DNA from: Zoroaster sp. YZ-2022
Taxonomy: Eukaryota; Echinodermata; Asteroidea; Forcipulatida; Zoroasteridae
Direction of reading: 5' to 3'
Assembly: GCA_029582265.1 (NCBI GenBank)
Contig: CM055823.1
Coordinates: 23,757,290 to 23,821,289 of the forward strand
Length of the DNA stretch: 64,000 nucleotides
The notes below the pieces were generated by a model. It worked only from the letters and a program-made list of their open reading frames with translations. It made no database searches and was not told the origin of the DNA. The position numbers and the translations under genes are program-made. Shown in pieces: positions 9,480-20,828 of this stretch (positions within the stretch are counted from its first letter, which is position 1; every line of letters begins with the position of its first letter).

Positions 9480-9775
9480 TATATAAGTTTTGAGGCTTTG
9501 CATGGTGGAATATCGATATCGTTTCGGTTTGCGGTAACACCATGTGTTTATCTCAACTAACGTGAAGCTGAGGTACAGGTTCTGAAAAGAACCGTATCGC
9601 ACAACTCGTATCTCAACCTTCGTTAAGTGAGAAAGGTTCCAGGGAGAACCAATTTCGGGCAACTCGTTTTTCTCTACTGTCGCTAAGTGAGAAATATGGT
9701 TCAGGGAGAACCATGGGGACTTCACGGGTTAATATGGTTCAGGGAGAACCATGGGGACTTCACGGGTTTCACAAG
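9480..9775 (+). repeat. Diverged relative of the Penelope-like fragments
   Basis: GAGGCTTTGCATGGTGGAAT, GCGGTAACACCATGTG and the hairpin GGTTCTGAAAAGAACC parallel the copies near 7.5 kb. The ribozyme part is absent, and GGTTCAGGGAGAACCATGGG is repeated twice (9694, 9735). Confidence 0.5.
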
Positions 9776-10073
9776 ATTTCAACTATTTTTTTATAAAGGG
9801 AGTACTTGGAGCCACAAGTTGCTGTGCATATGTATTTTTTCCCAAGTTTTCATTGAGATGAGAGTGCTTCACGATGGTTGGTTATACCTTTAATTACCAA
9901 ATTCATCTTAAAGGGAAGGTACAACATTTGGTAATGTTGACAAAATGGTTCCTATGAGTATATGCTTACTCTCTTTGAATCAAGGTATATACATGTACAT
10001 TAAAGGGAAGGTACAACATTTGGTAATGTTGACAAAATGGTTCCTACTCTTTTTGAATCAAGATACATGTACA

Positions 10074-11266
10074 TTAACCCTAACCTTCCCAAATCCTCCA
10101 AAATCCTCTTTGCCAAAGTAAAGGATTTTGGAGGATTGAGGTTACATGCTACATGCTCTTTGCTAAAGTGAAGGATTTTGAAGGATTGAGGTTGCATGCT
10201 ACATGCTCTTTGCTATGAAAGTGAAGGATTTTGAAGGATTGAGGTTACATGCTACATGCTCTTTGCTATTAAAGTGAAGGATTTTGAAGGATTGAGGTTA
10301 CATGCTACATGCTCTTTGCTATTAAAGTGAAGGATTTTGAAGGATTGAGGTTACATGCTACATGCTCTTTGCTAAAGTGAAGGATTTTGAAGGATTGAGG
10401 TTACATGCTACATGCTCTTTGCTAAAGTGAAGGATTTTGAAGGATTGAGGTTGCATGCTACATGCTCTTTGCTATTAAAGTGAAGGATTTTGGAGGATTC
10501 AGGTTACATGCTACATGCTCTTTGCTATTAAAGTGAAGGATTTTGAAGGATTGAGGTTGCATGCTACATGCTCTTTGCTATTAAAGTGAAGGATTTTGAA
10601 GGATTGAGGTTACATGCTACATGCTCTTTGCTAAAGTGAAGGATTTTGAAGGATTGAGGTTGCATGCTACATGCTCTTTGCTATTAAAGTGAAGGATTTT
10701 GAAGGATTGAGGTTACATGCTACATGCTCTTTGCTAAAGTGAAGGATTTTGAAGGATTGAGGTTGCATGCTACATGCTCTTTGCTATGAAAGTGAAGGAT
10801 TTTGAAGGATTGAGGTTACATGCTACATGCTCTTTGCTAAAGTGAAGGATTTTGAAGGATTGAGGTTGCATGCTACATGCTCTTTGCTATTAAAGTGAAG
10901 GATTTTGAAGGATTGAGGTTACATGCTACATGCTCTTTGCTAAAGTGAAGGATTTTGAAGGATTGAGGTTGCATGCTACATGCTCTTTGCTATTAAAGTG
11001 AAGGATTTTGAAGGATTGAGGTTACATGCTACATGCTCTTTGCTAAAGTGAAGGATTTTGAAGGATTGAGGTTGCATGCTACATGCTCTTTGCTAAAGTG
11101 AAGGATTTTGAAGGATTGAGGTTGCATGCTACATGCTCTTTGCTAAAGTGAAGGATTTTGAAGGATTGAGGTTACATGCTACATGCTCTTTGCTATTAAA
11201 GTGAAGGATTTTGGAGGATTCAGGTTATGAGTAAGCAAATGGGCCTAGGGAGGGAGTTAGGGTTAA
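10074..11266 (-). mobile_element. TTAA MITE, family C, with expanded interior
   Basis: TTAACCCTAACCTTCCCAAA at the left and GGGCCTAGGGAGGGAGTTAG then GGTTAA at the right are the family C ends (inverse of 49737-50122). Most of the interior is replaced by a 50/54-bp tandem array. The element interrupts the 81-bp repeat family, whose sequence flanks both sides. Confidence 0.85.
10110..11225. repeat. 50/54-bp tandem array
   Basis: About 21 copies of AAAGTGAAGGATTTTGAAGG/ATTGAGGTTACATGCTACAT/GCTCTTTGCT. Units are 50 bp or, with an extra ATTA or ATGA, 54 bp, and the two lengths often alternate. The unit is the subterminal part of family C. Confidence 0.95.
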
Positions 11267-12565
11267 AGGGAAGGTACAATATTGGTAACTGCTTCTATGA
11301 GTATGCTTACTCTCTGTGAATCAAGATATACATTGAATGGAAGGTACAGCATTGGTAATGTTGGCAAAACTGCTTCTATGAGTACGCTTACTCTCTTTGA
11401 ATCAAGATATACATTGAATGGAAGGTACAGCATTGGTAATGTTGGCCAAACTGCTTCTATGAGTATGCTTTACTACTGTGAATCAAGATATACATTGAAT
11501 GGAAGGTACAGCATTGGTAAGCAAACTGCTTCTAGTGAATCAAGATATACATTGAAGGGAAGGTACAGCATTGGTATTGGTAACTGCTTCTATGAGTATG
11601 CTTACTCTCTGTGAATCAAGATATACATTGAATGGAAGGTACAGCATTGGTCATGTTGGCAAAACTGCTTCTATGAGTACGCTTACTCTCTGTGAATCAA
11701 GATATACATTGAATGGAAGGTACAGCATTGGTAATGTTGGCAAAACTGCTTCTATGAGTATGCTTACTCTCTGTGAATCAAGATATACATTGAATGGAAG
11801 GTACAGCATTGGTAATGTTGGCCAAACTGCTTCTATGAGTATGCTTACTCTCTGTGAATCAAGATATACATTGAATGGAAGGTACAGCATTGGTCATGTT
11901 GGCAAAACTGCTTCTATGAGTATGCTTACTCTCTGTGAATCAAGATATACATTGAATGGAAGGTACAGCATTGGTCATGTTGGCAAAACTGCTTCTATGA
12001 GTATGCTTACTCTCTGTGAATCAAGATATACATTGAAGGGAAGGTACAGCATTGGTAATGTTGGCCAAACTGCTTCTATGAGTATGCTTACTCTCTGTGA
12101 ATCAAGATATACATTGAATGGAAGGTACAGCATTGGTAATGTTGGCAAAACTGCTTCTATGAGTATGCTTACTCTCTGTGAATCAAGATATACATTGAAT
12201 GGAAGGTACAGCATTGGTAATGTTGGCAGAACTGCTTCTATGAGTATGCTTACTCTCTGTGAATCAAGATATACATTGAATGGAAGGTACAGCATTGGTA
12301 ATGTTGGCCAAACTGCTTCTATGAGTATGCTTACTCTCTGTGAATCAAGATATACATTGAATGGAAGGTACAGCATTGGTAATGTTGGCAGAACTGCTTC
12401 TATGAGTATGCTTACTCTCTGTGAATCAAGATATACATTGAATGGAAGGTACAGCATTGGTAATGTTGGCCAAACTGCTTCTATGAGTATGCTTACTCTC
12501 TGTGAATCAAGATATACATTGAATGGAAGGTACAGCATTGGTCATGTTGGCAAAACTGCTTCTGT
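11267..12565. repeat. 81-bp minisatellite, array 1
   Basis: About 16 copies of an 81-bp unit with GGAAGGTACAGCATTGGTAA, GTTGGCAAAACTGCTTCTAT and GAATCAAGATATACATT. Since 81 is divisible by three, a 336-codon plus frame (27-residue repeats CESRYTLNGRYSIGN...) and minus frames stay open. I regard these as non-coding by-products. Confidence 0.95.
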
Positions 12566-12755
12566 TGGATTAACTGAGTGACTAGCACTGCCCGATAATA
12601 TCCCACATGATAAGGTCATATTACCGTTGCTGCTACAAGAAATGAGCCAGTAATTTTCAGTCACCGTGTTCATCTTAAACTAATTAGACACCGATTCCAT
12701 GTCCTGTTGAAAGTCTGCTTTGATCATGACGATACTACCCCTTTAAAACTATTTT
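12566..12755 (+). mobile_element. H-type MITE, right half
   Basis: AAGGTCATATTACCGTTGCT, GAGCCAGTAATTTTCAGTCA and CATGACGATACTACCCCTTT match the right half of the copies at 152-1416 and 29862-30096. The left half is replaced by the minisatellite. Confidence 0.65.
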
Positions 12756-13226
12756 TTTAAAGTAATAGTTCAAGTATGCAAACAGACAAAAATTTGTAAC
12801 ATCAGATAATTAAGTGGAATTGCCCAAAAGACGAAAAATGCAGTTTTTTCAAATGGGTAGTGCAGTGCATGTACAGTGTAGCTTTTAATCCGTAAAAGCT
12901 TTCAAGTTTGAGACAAACACATGTGTGGGTTGGATGGCTAATGGACAATTTTCCCATCTTGGGACAAACACACATACACACACTGCCCGGACTTAAACTT
13001 GGAGAAATATTGACATAAAAATTGTAGTGCTGTAACCATGTTTTTTTCTGCGAGTGGTGTTTGCCTTGCCATGGTTGATGCAGCCTAAAATATGGGTTAA
13101 TTCCGTAGAATAATAGTGGAACTTTCCCAGGTGTTTTTTTGTTGTTGTTGAGTTTGTTAGGTTTGGACACGCGCAGTCTGTCTAAAGGGCCGTCCAAAAT
13201 TGTCAAGATAGTGAATAATATCAATA

Positions 13227-13592
13227 CAGGGGAGTTGGTAGACTAGAAGTGCATCGGATTTGTGTTCTGATGGCTGAGTCATCAGAATGTGGGTTTGAAT
13301 CCCAACCGCGAGCGGGGTACTTGTGTCCCTTGAGCAAGACACTTTACCATAATTGCTTCTCTCCATCCAGGGGTAAATGGGTACCTGTGAGGGCAGAGTT
13401 GGTTGTTGTGTTTGATTCGCCCTATATGCGCTGTAATGGCAGCAATTGAGCTGTATACTCCCCAGGGAGCTGAGATGGTTTCAGGAATGATTTATGAGCC
13501 TGATGAGCAGGGGTAATAATATAATGCGCCTTGAGCACCAGTTTGGTGGATACGTGCGCTATATAAGTCCACATTATTATTATTATTATTAG
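13227..13592 (+). mobile_element. tRNA-derived SINE
   Basis: Head with GTGGGTTTGAATCCC, central domain TGAGCAAGACACTTTACCAT, then GAGCACCAGTTTGGTGGATA, GTGCGCTATATAAGTCCACA and (ATT)n. Nearly identical in structure to the copy at 50456-50820. Confidence 0.92.
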
Positions 13593-13698
13593 AAGTGTAT
13601 CATGCCTTTTGAAAGTGTTGATCTTGTACATACATATGACATAGCAACGTACAGGATGTACTCTGTATAAAGCCACTGCATATTACTCAGTGCTTTCT

Positions 13699-13820
13699 GA
13701 GTGTCTGTAGAAATAACTCCACGGGTGACTTGGGGTGGGATTCAAACCCACGACCTCCTGCTTTGCTAGTGCAGACGTCTTAACCTCTTGACCACCGAGC
13801 TTGCCCGATGAGGACAGGCC
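13699..13820 (-). mobile_element. tRNA-like SINE head, possibly tRNA-Ala-like
   Basis: The minus strand reads GTGGTCAAGAGGTTAAGACG, then CTGCACTAGCAAAGCAG (stem with loop CTAGCAA, anticodon position AGC), then GGTCGTGGGTTTGAATCCCA. D- and T-arm motifs are present but the acceptor stem does not pair, so this is a SINE head or pseudogene. Confidence 0.5.
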
Positions 13821-14084
13821 AGCTGGAATCCTGTGAAGTACCGGGTTATCGCATTTTCGCAAAATGTGTACAATGTATATGTTAAGTTATGAATGCAGAC
13901 ACATATAGGAAAAATACTGATTGTTTTTTTTTTTTTTTTTTTTTTTGGGGGGGGTGTGGACAAGGAGGGAGAGGATTTGGGGGGGGGAGGTTCTTAAAAA
14001 TTAATACTTTGTTAACTTTAGAAGGCCCTATTGGGTCCCTGAGTAAGAACATGTTTTGGACCAATTGTTGAAAAAAAAGCCCCC

Positions 14085-14456
14085 CCCCCCAAAAAAAAAA
14101 CAGTCTCTGGTTTTTTATCTCTGCGCGCGTCACCTCAGACTAGAGCATCAGCGTTTTTAGTTTTCTTGTTTTATTTTTTGCTATGAAAAGATGGACTGGA
14201 ATTCTGCCGTGCTGTATTTTAAACGGCCTTTTCACATATAGGGGTATGAACGTTTGCCTGATTTGTGAGGCCTCTGGTATAGCCACCATACTTTGTGTAT
14301 GTGGAAATTTGGTCTGGTTCCAATAACCGTGTATGCATGGATCACGTATCTCACTGGTTGGCAAAAAGGTTACCAAAATCAAAACAAAAATCGCATCACC
14401 GCACTGATTTTGTAGCCGACCTATGACCAGAAACTGGAGGCTTTTTTTTTATGGCC
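14085..14456 (+). mobile_element. Family J TIR element
   Basis: Left AAAAAAAAAACAGTCTCTGG and right GACCAGAAACTGGAGGCTTT, with GGGGTATGAACGTTTGCCTG inside. It ends about 210 bp upstream of the tetraspanin start codon. Confidence 0.75.
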
Positions 14457-14607
14457 TTATGCTTAGAGATAATAGGCCGGCCGACCTATATTTTCTGATA
14501 TTCAAACTTGATTTGTTATTTTGTGTTCCGTTTGTCATCACTTCCAGATTGCTTGTCAAGTTGTGAATCACTCCGAGGAAAGCTTGAGTACTGACTAGCC
14601 ACATATA

Positions 14608-14667
14608 TACCACCTGACATCACCTGACGTATCACGTGACACATCACGTGACACATCACCTGACACC
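14608..14667 (+). promoter_or_regulatory. Tandem 12-bp E-box repeat directly upstream of the tetraspanin ATG
   Basis: About four to five copies of a 12-bp unit (ACATCACGTGAC or ACATCACCTGAC) end three bases before the start codon. Two copies contain the perfect palindrome TCACGTGA (14632-14639 and 14644-14651); the others carry CACCTG, a different E-box. TCACGTGA is the preferred site of MITF/TFE/USF-type bHLH-zipper factors. A TATA-like ACATATATAC lies about 14600-14610. Whether this is promoter or 5' UTR is not known, and function is inferred. Confidence 0.45.
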
Positions 14668-14730
14668 ATGTGTTGCTGTGCCATTGCTTGTGTCAAGTGC
14701 TTTCTTATCTTGTTTGACATCGTATTCTTT
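14668..14730 (+). CDS. Tetraspanin, exon 1 (N-terminus and first half of TM1)
   Basis: Codes for 21 residues starting MCCCAIACVKCFLILFDIVFF-like (cysteine-rich N-terminus, then a hydrophobic stretch), and ends at a consensus donor, gtaagt, at 14731. Tetraspanins are four-pass membrane proteins that organise partner receptors, integrins and other tetraspanins into membrane microdomains. Their juxtamembrane cysteines are normally palmitoylated, and five cysteines are visible here. The reading frame ends in phase 0 and joins exactly to LTGVILLGVGI of the exon at 50867, rebuilding a typical TM1. The ATG follows CACC, a good animal initiation context. The join implies an intron of about 36.1 kb. 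The assignment rests on the join, since 21 residues alone would not be diagnostic. An alternative upstream 5' exon is possible. Confidence 0.8.
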
Positions 14731-14874
14731 GTAAGTATTTTCAACTACAATTTTTTTTGTTTTCTTTTCAAAATAATGTTCTGTACAGTGAAGTTTCTGC
14801 AGGAAAATGGTTTTCAGGTAAAATTTGTTGCAGAGTATATCAGAAAATTTTGAATAATGGATCCTACATCCATA

Positions 14875-15233
14875 TTAATAATAATAATAATGGACACTTA
14901 TAATTTACGCCGGTATCCGCCAAGTTTGATGCTCATGGCGCATGAACATTATTACCCCTGTCATTGGGCCAGTTATATCATTCCTAGAACCATCTCAACT
15001 CCCTGGGGAGTATGCAGCCCATGCTGCCAAATGTGTAGCGCAATGAGCTTAATCAAACACAATTACCATCTCTGCTCACAAAGGTCCCCATTTATACTCC
15101 TGGGTGAAGAGAAGCAATTATAGTTAAGTGTCTTGCTCAGGGACACAAGCACCACGGTCATGGCCAGGATTCAAACCCATGACTCGGCCATCAGAACACA
15201 AGTTTGATGCACTAAACCACTCAGCCATGGCAC
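14875..15233 (-). mobile_element. tRNA-derived SINE, diverged
   Basis: A trinucleotide tail at the left leads into CTCCCTGGGGAGTATGCAGC, AAGTGTCTTGCTCAGGGACA and a degraded B-box (CCAGGATTCAAACCC on plus). It lies 145 bp into intron 1. CCAGGATTC is the same word that starts each unit of the satellite at 59857. Confidence 0.85.
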
Positions 15234-15426
15234 GCCATTTTCTGTCAACTTTCCGTAGGGAAGGTATTGTTTTCAGGTCGGGTTGTGGAATTTTAAGCCA
15301 CATTTTTGGAGTGAACTAAGAAAATTGAACCTCCGACGCCCGGGTTACCGTACCTGTGCTCTATCAAATGCTCAAGGCATCTAACAGTTTCGCAGTTTTG
15401 TCAATATCTTTGTCCTCATATAAGCA

Positions 15427-15783
15427 AGCCTGTGATTTCTCAGGATTTTTCCTGTTTTCAAGATTTTTTTACAAATCTCCCTTTGCCCCAAAATGTTCTT
15501 GAAAGAATGAGAAGTAGCCACCAAGGAAAGAAAGAAGTAGCCTGTATTGTGTCCAAACGTCTAGTTTCTTGTTTGTGGGGATGTTGGAGAGTCTATAAAT
15601 CCTCCAAAAATTAAACATCCAGGAGGTTCAGGGGGGCTTTGTGCTCTAGACCAAAGGGAGACCCAGGCCTGCTACCCACAGGAGGTTCAGGGGGGCTTTG
15701 TCCTCTAGACCAAAGGGAGACCCAGGCCTGCTACCAATTTTTCAGGATTTTTTACTTTTGTCAAATTACACTCCTGTATTAAG
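15427..15783 (+). mobile_element. Repeat family S copy
   Basis: AGCCTGTGATTTCTCAGGAT through AAATTACACTCCTGTATT. The block GGAGGTTCAGGGGGGCTTTG is present twice, the first step of the expansion seen in the next copy. Confidence 0.8.
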
Positions 15784-15873
15784 CATGTAAATATTATTTA
15801 TATTCCCTGTCCTTTGTAGTGTCTGGAAATTGGTTTGAGAGAAAGTGTGTGGACTCTGAATCAATGTCAGATT

Positions 15874-16600
15874 CAGGCCTGTAATTTCCCAGGATTTTTT
15901 TTACAAATCTCCCTTTGCCTCAAAATTTTCTTGAAAGAAGAGAAGTACAAATGTAGCCACCAAGCAAAGAAAGAAGTAGCCTGTATTGTGTCCAAACCTC
16001 TAGTTTCTTGTTTGTGGGGATGTGGAGAGTCTGTAAATCCTCCAGAATTAAACATCCAGGAGGTTTATGGGGGCTTTGTCCTCTAGATCAAAGGGAGACC
16101 CAGGCCCGCTACCCACATGAGGTTCAGGGGGGCTTTGTCCTCCAGACCAAAGGGAGACCCAGGCCTGCTACCCACAGGAGGTTCAGGGGGGCTTTGTCCT
16201 CTAGACCAAAGGGAGACCCAGGCCTGCTACCCACAGGAGGTTCAGGGCTTTGTCCTCTAGACCAAAGGAGACCCAGGCCAGCTACCCACAGGAGGTTCGG
16301 GGGCTTTGTCCTCCTAGACCAAAGAGACCCAGGCCTGCTACCCTCAGGAGGTTCAGGGACTTTGCTCAGGACCAAAGGAGACCCAGGCCTGCTACCCACA
16401 GGAGGTTCAGGGGCTTTGTCCTCTAGACCAAGGAGTGGAGCCAGGCCTACTACCCACAGGAGGTTCAGGGGGGCTTTGTCCTCTAGACCAAAGGGAGCCC
16501 CAGGCCTGCTACCCACAGGAGGTTCAGGGTGGCTTTGTCCTCTAGACCAAAGGGAGCCCCAGGCCCCGCTACCCATTTTTCACACCCCTGCACATTTGTT
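15874..16600 (+). mobile_element. Repeat family S copy with ~58-bp expansion
   Basis: Standard 5' part (CAGGCCTGTAATTTCCCAGG...), then about nine tandem copies of a ~58-bp unit containing GAGGTTCAGGGGGGCTTTGT and CCTCTAGACCAAAGGGAGAC, ending CATTTTTCACACCCCTG. Open frames of 213 (plus) and 150 (minus) codons arise from the array. Confidence 0.9.
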
Positions 16601-16637
16601 TACCATAAAGGATATATATAAATCCTTTCTCTATGAG

Positions 16638-17375
16638 TTTACAAACTAAGTTATTATTATCATGATACATTTCTGGTAATGAAACCAAGGATGCCTCCAA
16701 AGCACACTTAAGCACTGTAGCTTTGAAGCCTGAGGAAACCTGTAAACAAGGGCGCTTGCTATGTGAACCAGAAACACCGGGGTAAACCCCTACTCTTCCA
16801 CGATAAGTATTCTGGGTTCTTTTATGTGCATTACTTTAACCCTCCTACTTCTGGTACCTTTTTCATACAAGTTGATGCACCATTTGAAACCATTCGCTTT
16901 TGTGGTTTTGAATGGTGAAGTAACTGTGTACAGTATTGATTCCACCAAATGGTTTTGAATGGTAGGTCAGCTAATACAAAACCTTGTTTGGATCTTTCCA
17001 AATGGTAGTACAGCTAATACAAAACCTTGTTTGGATACTTCTAAGTGGTGAATCAATGGACCCTCTATGCATTTGAATGGATTTGAATGGTAGTAAAGCT
17101 TGCTACCAACACTGTTCAAATGGTATCACCATGTGTGTACAAAACCAATGGGCATTTTGGTAAGTGGAAATTTTGAATGGTTTTAAATGGTCAAACAGTA
17201 GGAGGGTTAATAATCTAGTACATGGGACCTACGGCTTAACGTCCCAGAGCGATTGTGGTTAAGTGTCTTGCTCAAGGACACAAGCGCCGTGACCAGCCTG
17301 GCTGGGATTTGAACTCACATTCTGACAACACCAGAACTTGAGTCCAATGCACCAGACCGCTCGGCCACGACACTT
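16638..17375 (-). mobile_element. SINE split by a TTAA MITE
   Basis: Left piece to 16835 ends TTCTTTTATGTGCATTACT. Right piece from 17211 has CATGGGACCTACGGCTTAAC, AAGTGTCTTGCTCAAGGACA and a tRNA head whose minus strand reads GTGTCGTGGCCGAGCGGTCT and GGACTCAAGTTCTGG. The two pieces are interrupted exactly at TTAA by 16836-17210. Confidence 0.75.
16836..17210 (+). mobile_element. TTAA MITE, family M
   Basis: TTAACCCTCCTACTTCTGGT to CAAACAGTAGGAGGGTTAA. It is the inverse of 4341-4734 along its full length and lies inside a SINE. Confidence 0.9.
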
Positions 17376-18190
17376 CAAACTCAATTGGTAAAAAATAAAA
17401 CTAAAAAAGATTTATATGAATACTCATATAAATGACATTGCAATTTTCATGTCTTCAGAAACTTCTGGCAAAGTGTTCCAGTGAGAGTGAAGTGTCTATG
17501 CACATGTCGGCAAAAAAAAACCTTTTTTTCTGAAAAGTGCTGATGAAAAACATTATAAATTCATTAGTTTTGGGAAATGGTAAAATAATCTCAATTTGTT
17601 TTTGGAAATGAGGAACGAAGGCGAAAATAGGCATCTTTAGGAAAATAACATTCCTGGTCTTGAAAATAAAAACCCATCTGGAGTAAGTATTTGAGGGAAA
17701 GCATTGAGGTTCCTGCAGAGTCTCATACAGTCGTACACTCCTGCAGTCCTGGATTTTTTTTATTCCAGACTAAAAGTACAGAGACCCTGTTAAATTACAT
17801 GTATTTTACAGGCAAAGGACGTCAAGGCCACATTGCTGACATTCTAGTTAAAAATTTATCGTCGGTGTTTTTCATCAGCAAATTCCGGTAATTTTCTTTA
17901 TGATCAGATGATTGCTATTTTATTACTTAAAATGTATCGTATCTCTTTTTTTCCCTTTTTTTTTTACGACAATTGGAACATTGCTATTTTACTCAAGGAA
18001 AGGAAAACAAATGCTTTGAAATTATACATTTCTCAAAATAATCCGGAGAAGCATGGTTTTATTGTAAATATGTCCCAAAATTAATTTATTGTCGATCTCT
18101 TCATAAATTCATTTTCGGCCACATAATTACTATTAAAGTGAGCTTCCAACAACTATTGCTTGAAATATAAATGTAAACGTACATCTAATT
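17376..18190. other. No recognised feature (intron 1)
   Basis: AT-rich unique-looking sequence with poly-A and poly-T runs. No coding or repeat signature is recognised. Confidence 0.4.
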
Positions 18191-18194
18191 ACAA

Positions 18195-19215
18195 AATACA
18201 TTGAATGGAAGGTATGACGTTGGTCATATTAGTAAAACTGCTTCTATGAATCAAGATATACATTAAAGGGAAGGTACAACATTGGTGTGTAAAACTGCTT
18301 CTGTGAGTATGCTTACTCTCTTTGAATCAAGATACATTGAAGGGAAGGTACAACATTGGTAATGTTAGCAAAACTGCTTCTATGAGTCTGCTTACTCTCT
18401 TTGAATCAAGATATACATTGAAGGGAAGGTACAGCATTGGTAATGTTGGCAAAACTGCTTCTATATGAGTATGCTTACTCTCTTTGAATCAAGATATACA
18501 TTAAAGGGAAGGTGCAGCATTGGTAATGTTGGCAAAACTGCTTCTATGAGTATGCTTACTCTCTTTGAATCAAGATATTGAAGGGAAGGTACAGCATTGG
18601 TAATGTTGGCAAAACTGCTTCTATGAGTATGCTTACTCTCTTTGAATCAAGATACACATTGAAGGGAAGGTACAGCATTGGTTATGTTGGCAAAACTGCT
18701 TCTATGAGTATGCTTACTCTCTTTGAATCAATATATACATTAAAAGGAAGGTGCAGCATTGGTAATGTTGGCAAAACTGCTTCTATGAGTATGCTTACTC
18801 TCTTTGAATCAAGATATTGAAGGGAAGGTACAGCATTGGTAATGTTGGCAAAACTGCTTCCATGAGTATGCTTACTCTCTTTGAATCAAGATATACATTG
18901 AAGGGAAGGTACAGCATTGGTAATGTTTGCAAAACTGCTTCTATATGAGTATGCTTACTCTCTTTGAATCAAGATATACATTAAAGGGAAGGTGCAGCAT
19001 TGGTAATGTTGGCAAAACTGCTTCTATGAGTATGCTTACTCTCTTTGAATCAAGATATTGAAGGGAAGGTACAGCATTGGTAATGTTGGCAAAACTGCTT
19101 CCATGAGTATGCTTACTCTCTTTGAATCAAGATATACATTGAAGGGAAGGTACAACATTGGTAATGTTGGCCAAACTGCTTCCATGAGTATCTTTGAATC
19201 AAGATACATACATTT
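18195..19215. repeat. 81-bp minisatellite, array 2
   Basis: About 13 copies of the same unit as 11267-12565, but less uniform. Some units are short (GAATCAAGATATTGAAGGG) and CTCTTTGAATC replaces CTCTGTGAATC. A higher-order block of about 240 bp (units near 18430-18640 and 18900-19110) is repeated. Confidence 0.92.
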
Positions 19216-19960
19216 AACCAACCTGTGATAGTTTCTGCTTTTAATGTTGTGTCATTCACAAGACAATAGTGAAAAATCTTCTAGATTTTTCACGACTTTC
19301 CCCCTCGTCAGTTGGAAAATTGGTTTCCACAACCCCCTTCCCCGAAGATAATTGCCTGGATGGAATTCTTGCAATTAGTTGGGAAAATAATAAACACATA
19401 CCGCCTGTGATGTTATTTTGGCCCTGTACTGATGACATGGCTCAAAACACTATGTGTTGGTGGCTGAGAGGCAAAATGAGTAGACAATCATGTTTTATGA
19501 CATTTGAATGGAAGGTCTGCCAGTTTTCCTGTAGGCATGCACAATGCGACGACGTTCTGTTTGTGGGAATGACAAGTTTATTGCCCCAAAACAATTCAGC
19601 TCGGTTCATTCGAAGGCACGACCTTTACAATAACGCCAGAGAGGTTCGCCAGAGAGGTTCGTGCATTTCACAAGTTGTTGACAGAATGTGTCATGGTTTT
19701 TTACCGTAGGGTATGTGGGGGGAAGGGAGGAGGGGGGGGGGGACTGGCTCTGATCAGGATTGGATGACAGGTGTCACTGTGCTTTTCTGGTAGGGTAACT
19801 TTTCTTAAATTTATTTAAACATATACATACATGTATATATGTACATGTACTGTATGTACATAATTGTTGATGCTAGTATTCTTGCTCCATGTACTTAAAG
19901 ATGTACCGCCTAGCTGTGTTTTTGGCCATTCTGCCAATTTTTTATTTATTATTTTTTTTA
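19216..19960. other. Unassigned region with a 146-codon open frame
   Basis: The plus frame 19269-19709 is open without internal repeats, but I recognise no domain, splice context or homologue. A small inverted pair TGAAAAATCTTCTAGATTTTTCA begins it. Probably chance, though it is one of the few non-repeat open frames of this length. Confidence 0.2.
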
Positions 19961-19961
19961 T

Positions 19962-20242
19962 ATACTACTCAAAACAATTTAGGGAACACCGGAATAATCT
20001 CAGTTAAAGCAAGATCATTTATTTCAGATAAACACAATGTTTCACAGAATTGATGAGAAACAACTGCACAATGAAACAGATGATGAAGGATGCATGTAGT
20101 GATTACACATTTCATGACATGACTACTGAAAGAGAGAGGGGGGTTGCAAATGAAAATCCCGGTTCATGGAACATTTCAATAACGGGTGTGACCTATTTGA
20201 TGTTAAAAATCCGGTGTTCCCTAAATTGTTTTGAGTAGTATA
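19962..20242. mobile_element. Tc1/mariner-like MITE
   Basis: TATACTACTCAAAACAATTT followed by AGGGAACACCGG is mirrored by CCGGTGTTCCCTAAATTG then TTTTGAGTAGTATA. TA at both borders fits Tc1/mariner. The internal 220 bp has no transposase. Confidence 0.75.
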
Positions 20243-20268
20243 TTTCTTTGGAAATTAGATTTTTTTTT

Positions 20269-20822
20269 TTAACCCTAACCCTCCTAAATCCTCTATAATC
20301 CTCCGGAGGATTTGGAGGCTTTTGGAGGAATGAGGCACGTTCGAAAATCACCAATTGGAGGATTATGGAGGATTGATGAGGGTCGTGCATTTGATAGTGG
20401 AGGATTGTGGAGGATTGAGGAGGATTGAGGAAGCATGGTTTAAAGAGATCCTGGAGGATTGTGGAGGATTGAGGGCATAATGGAAATTTACTTTGGATGA
20501 ATGTGGAGGATTATGGAGGATTATGGAGGATTGTGAAGGATTGACAGAAACATAATCTTGTATCCTCCGGAGCATTTGGAGGATTTAGGAGGAATGAGGC
20601 ACGTTTGAAAATCACCAATTGGAGGATTATGGAGGATTGAGGAGGGTCGTGCATTTGATAGTGGGGGATTATGAAGGATTGAGGCAGCGAGCTTCATGCA
20701 TAAACTCAAGTTGGAGGATTATGAAGGATTGAGGCAGTGAGTTTCATGCACAAACACATTTCGGAGGATTATGAAGGATTGAGGAAGGTACCTGGTAATT
20801 AAGGCTAGGGAGTTAGGGTTAA
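20269..20822. mobile_element. TTAA MITE, family U
   Basis: TTAACCCTAACCCTCCTAAA to GGGAGTTAGGGTTAA. The interior is degenerate GGAGGATTATGGAGGATTGA repeats, with a duplicated ~230-bp block (CACCAATTGGAGGATTATGG at about 20350 and 20610). Confidence 0.82.
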
Positions 20823-20828
20823 TGTCCT

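Noticed and set aside
11571..12581. 336-codon plus-strand open frame and long minus-strand frames in the same place
   Set aside because: Entirely tandem 27-residue copies produced by an 81-bp minisatellite; open on both strands, no domain, and the sister array at 18.2-19.2 kb breaks the frame.
13699..13820. Functional tRNA-Ala(AGC) gene on the minus strand
   Set aside because: The anticodon arm is plausible (4 of 5 pairs) but the D-arm and acceptor stem do not fit; better explained as a SINE head.
16008..16649. 213-codon plus frame and 150-codon minus frame
   Set aside because: Derived from the ~58-bp expansion inside a family S repeat.
19269..19709. 146-codon non-repetitive open frame
   Set aside because: No recognisable domain, no splice or start context support, and no codon bias clearly different from flanks; kept only as an unassigned region.
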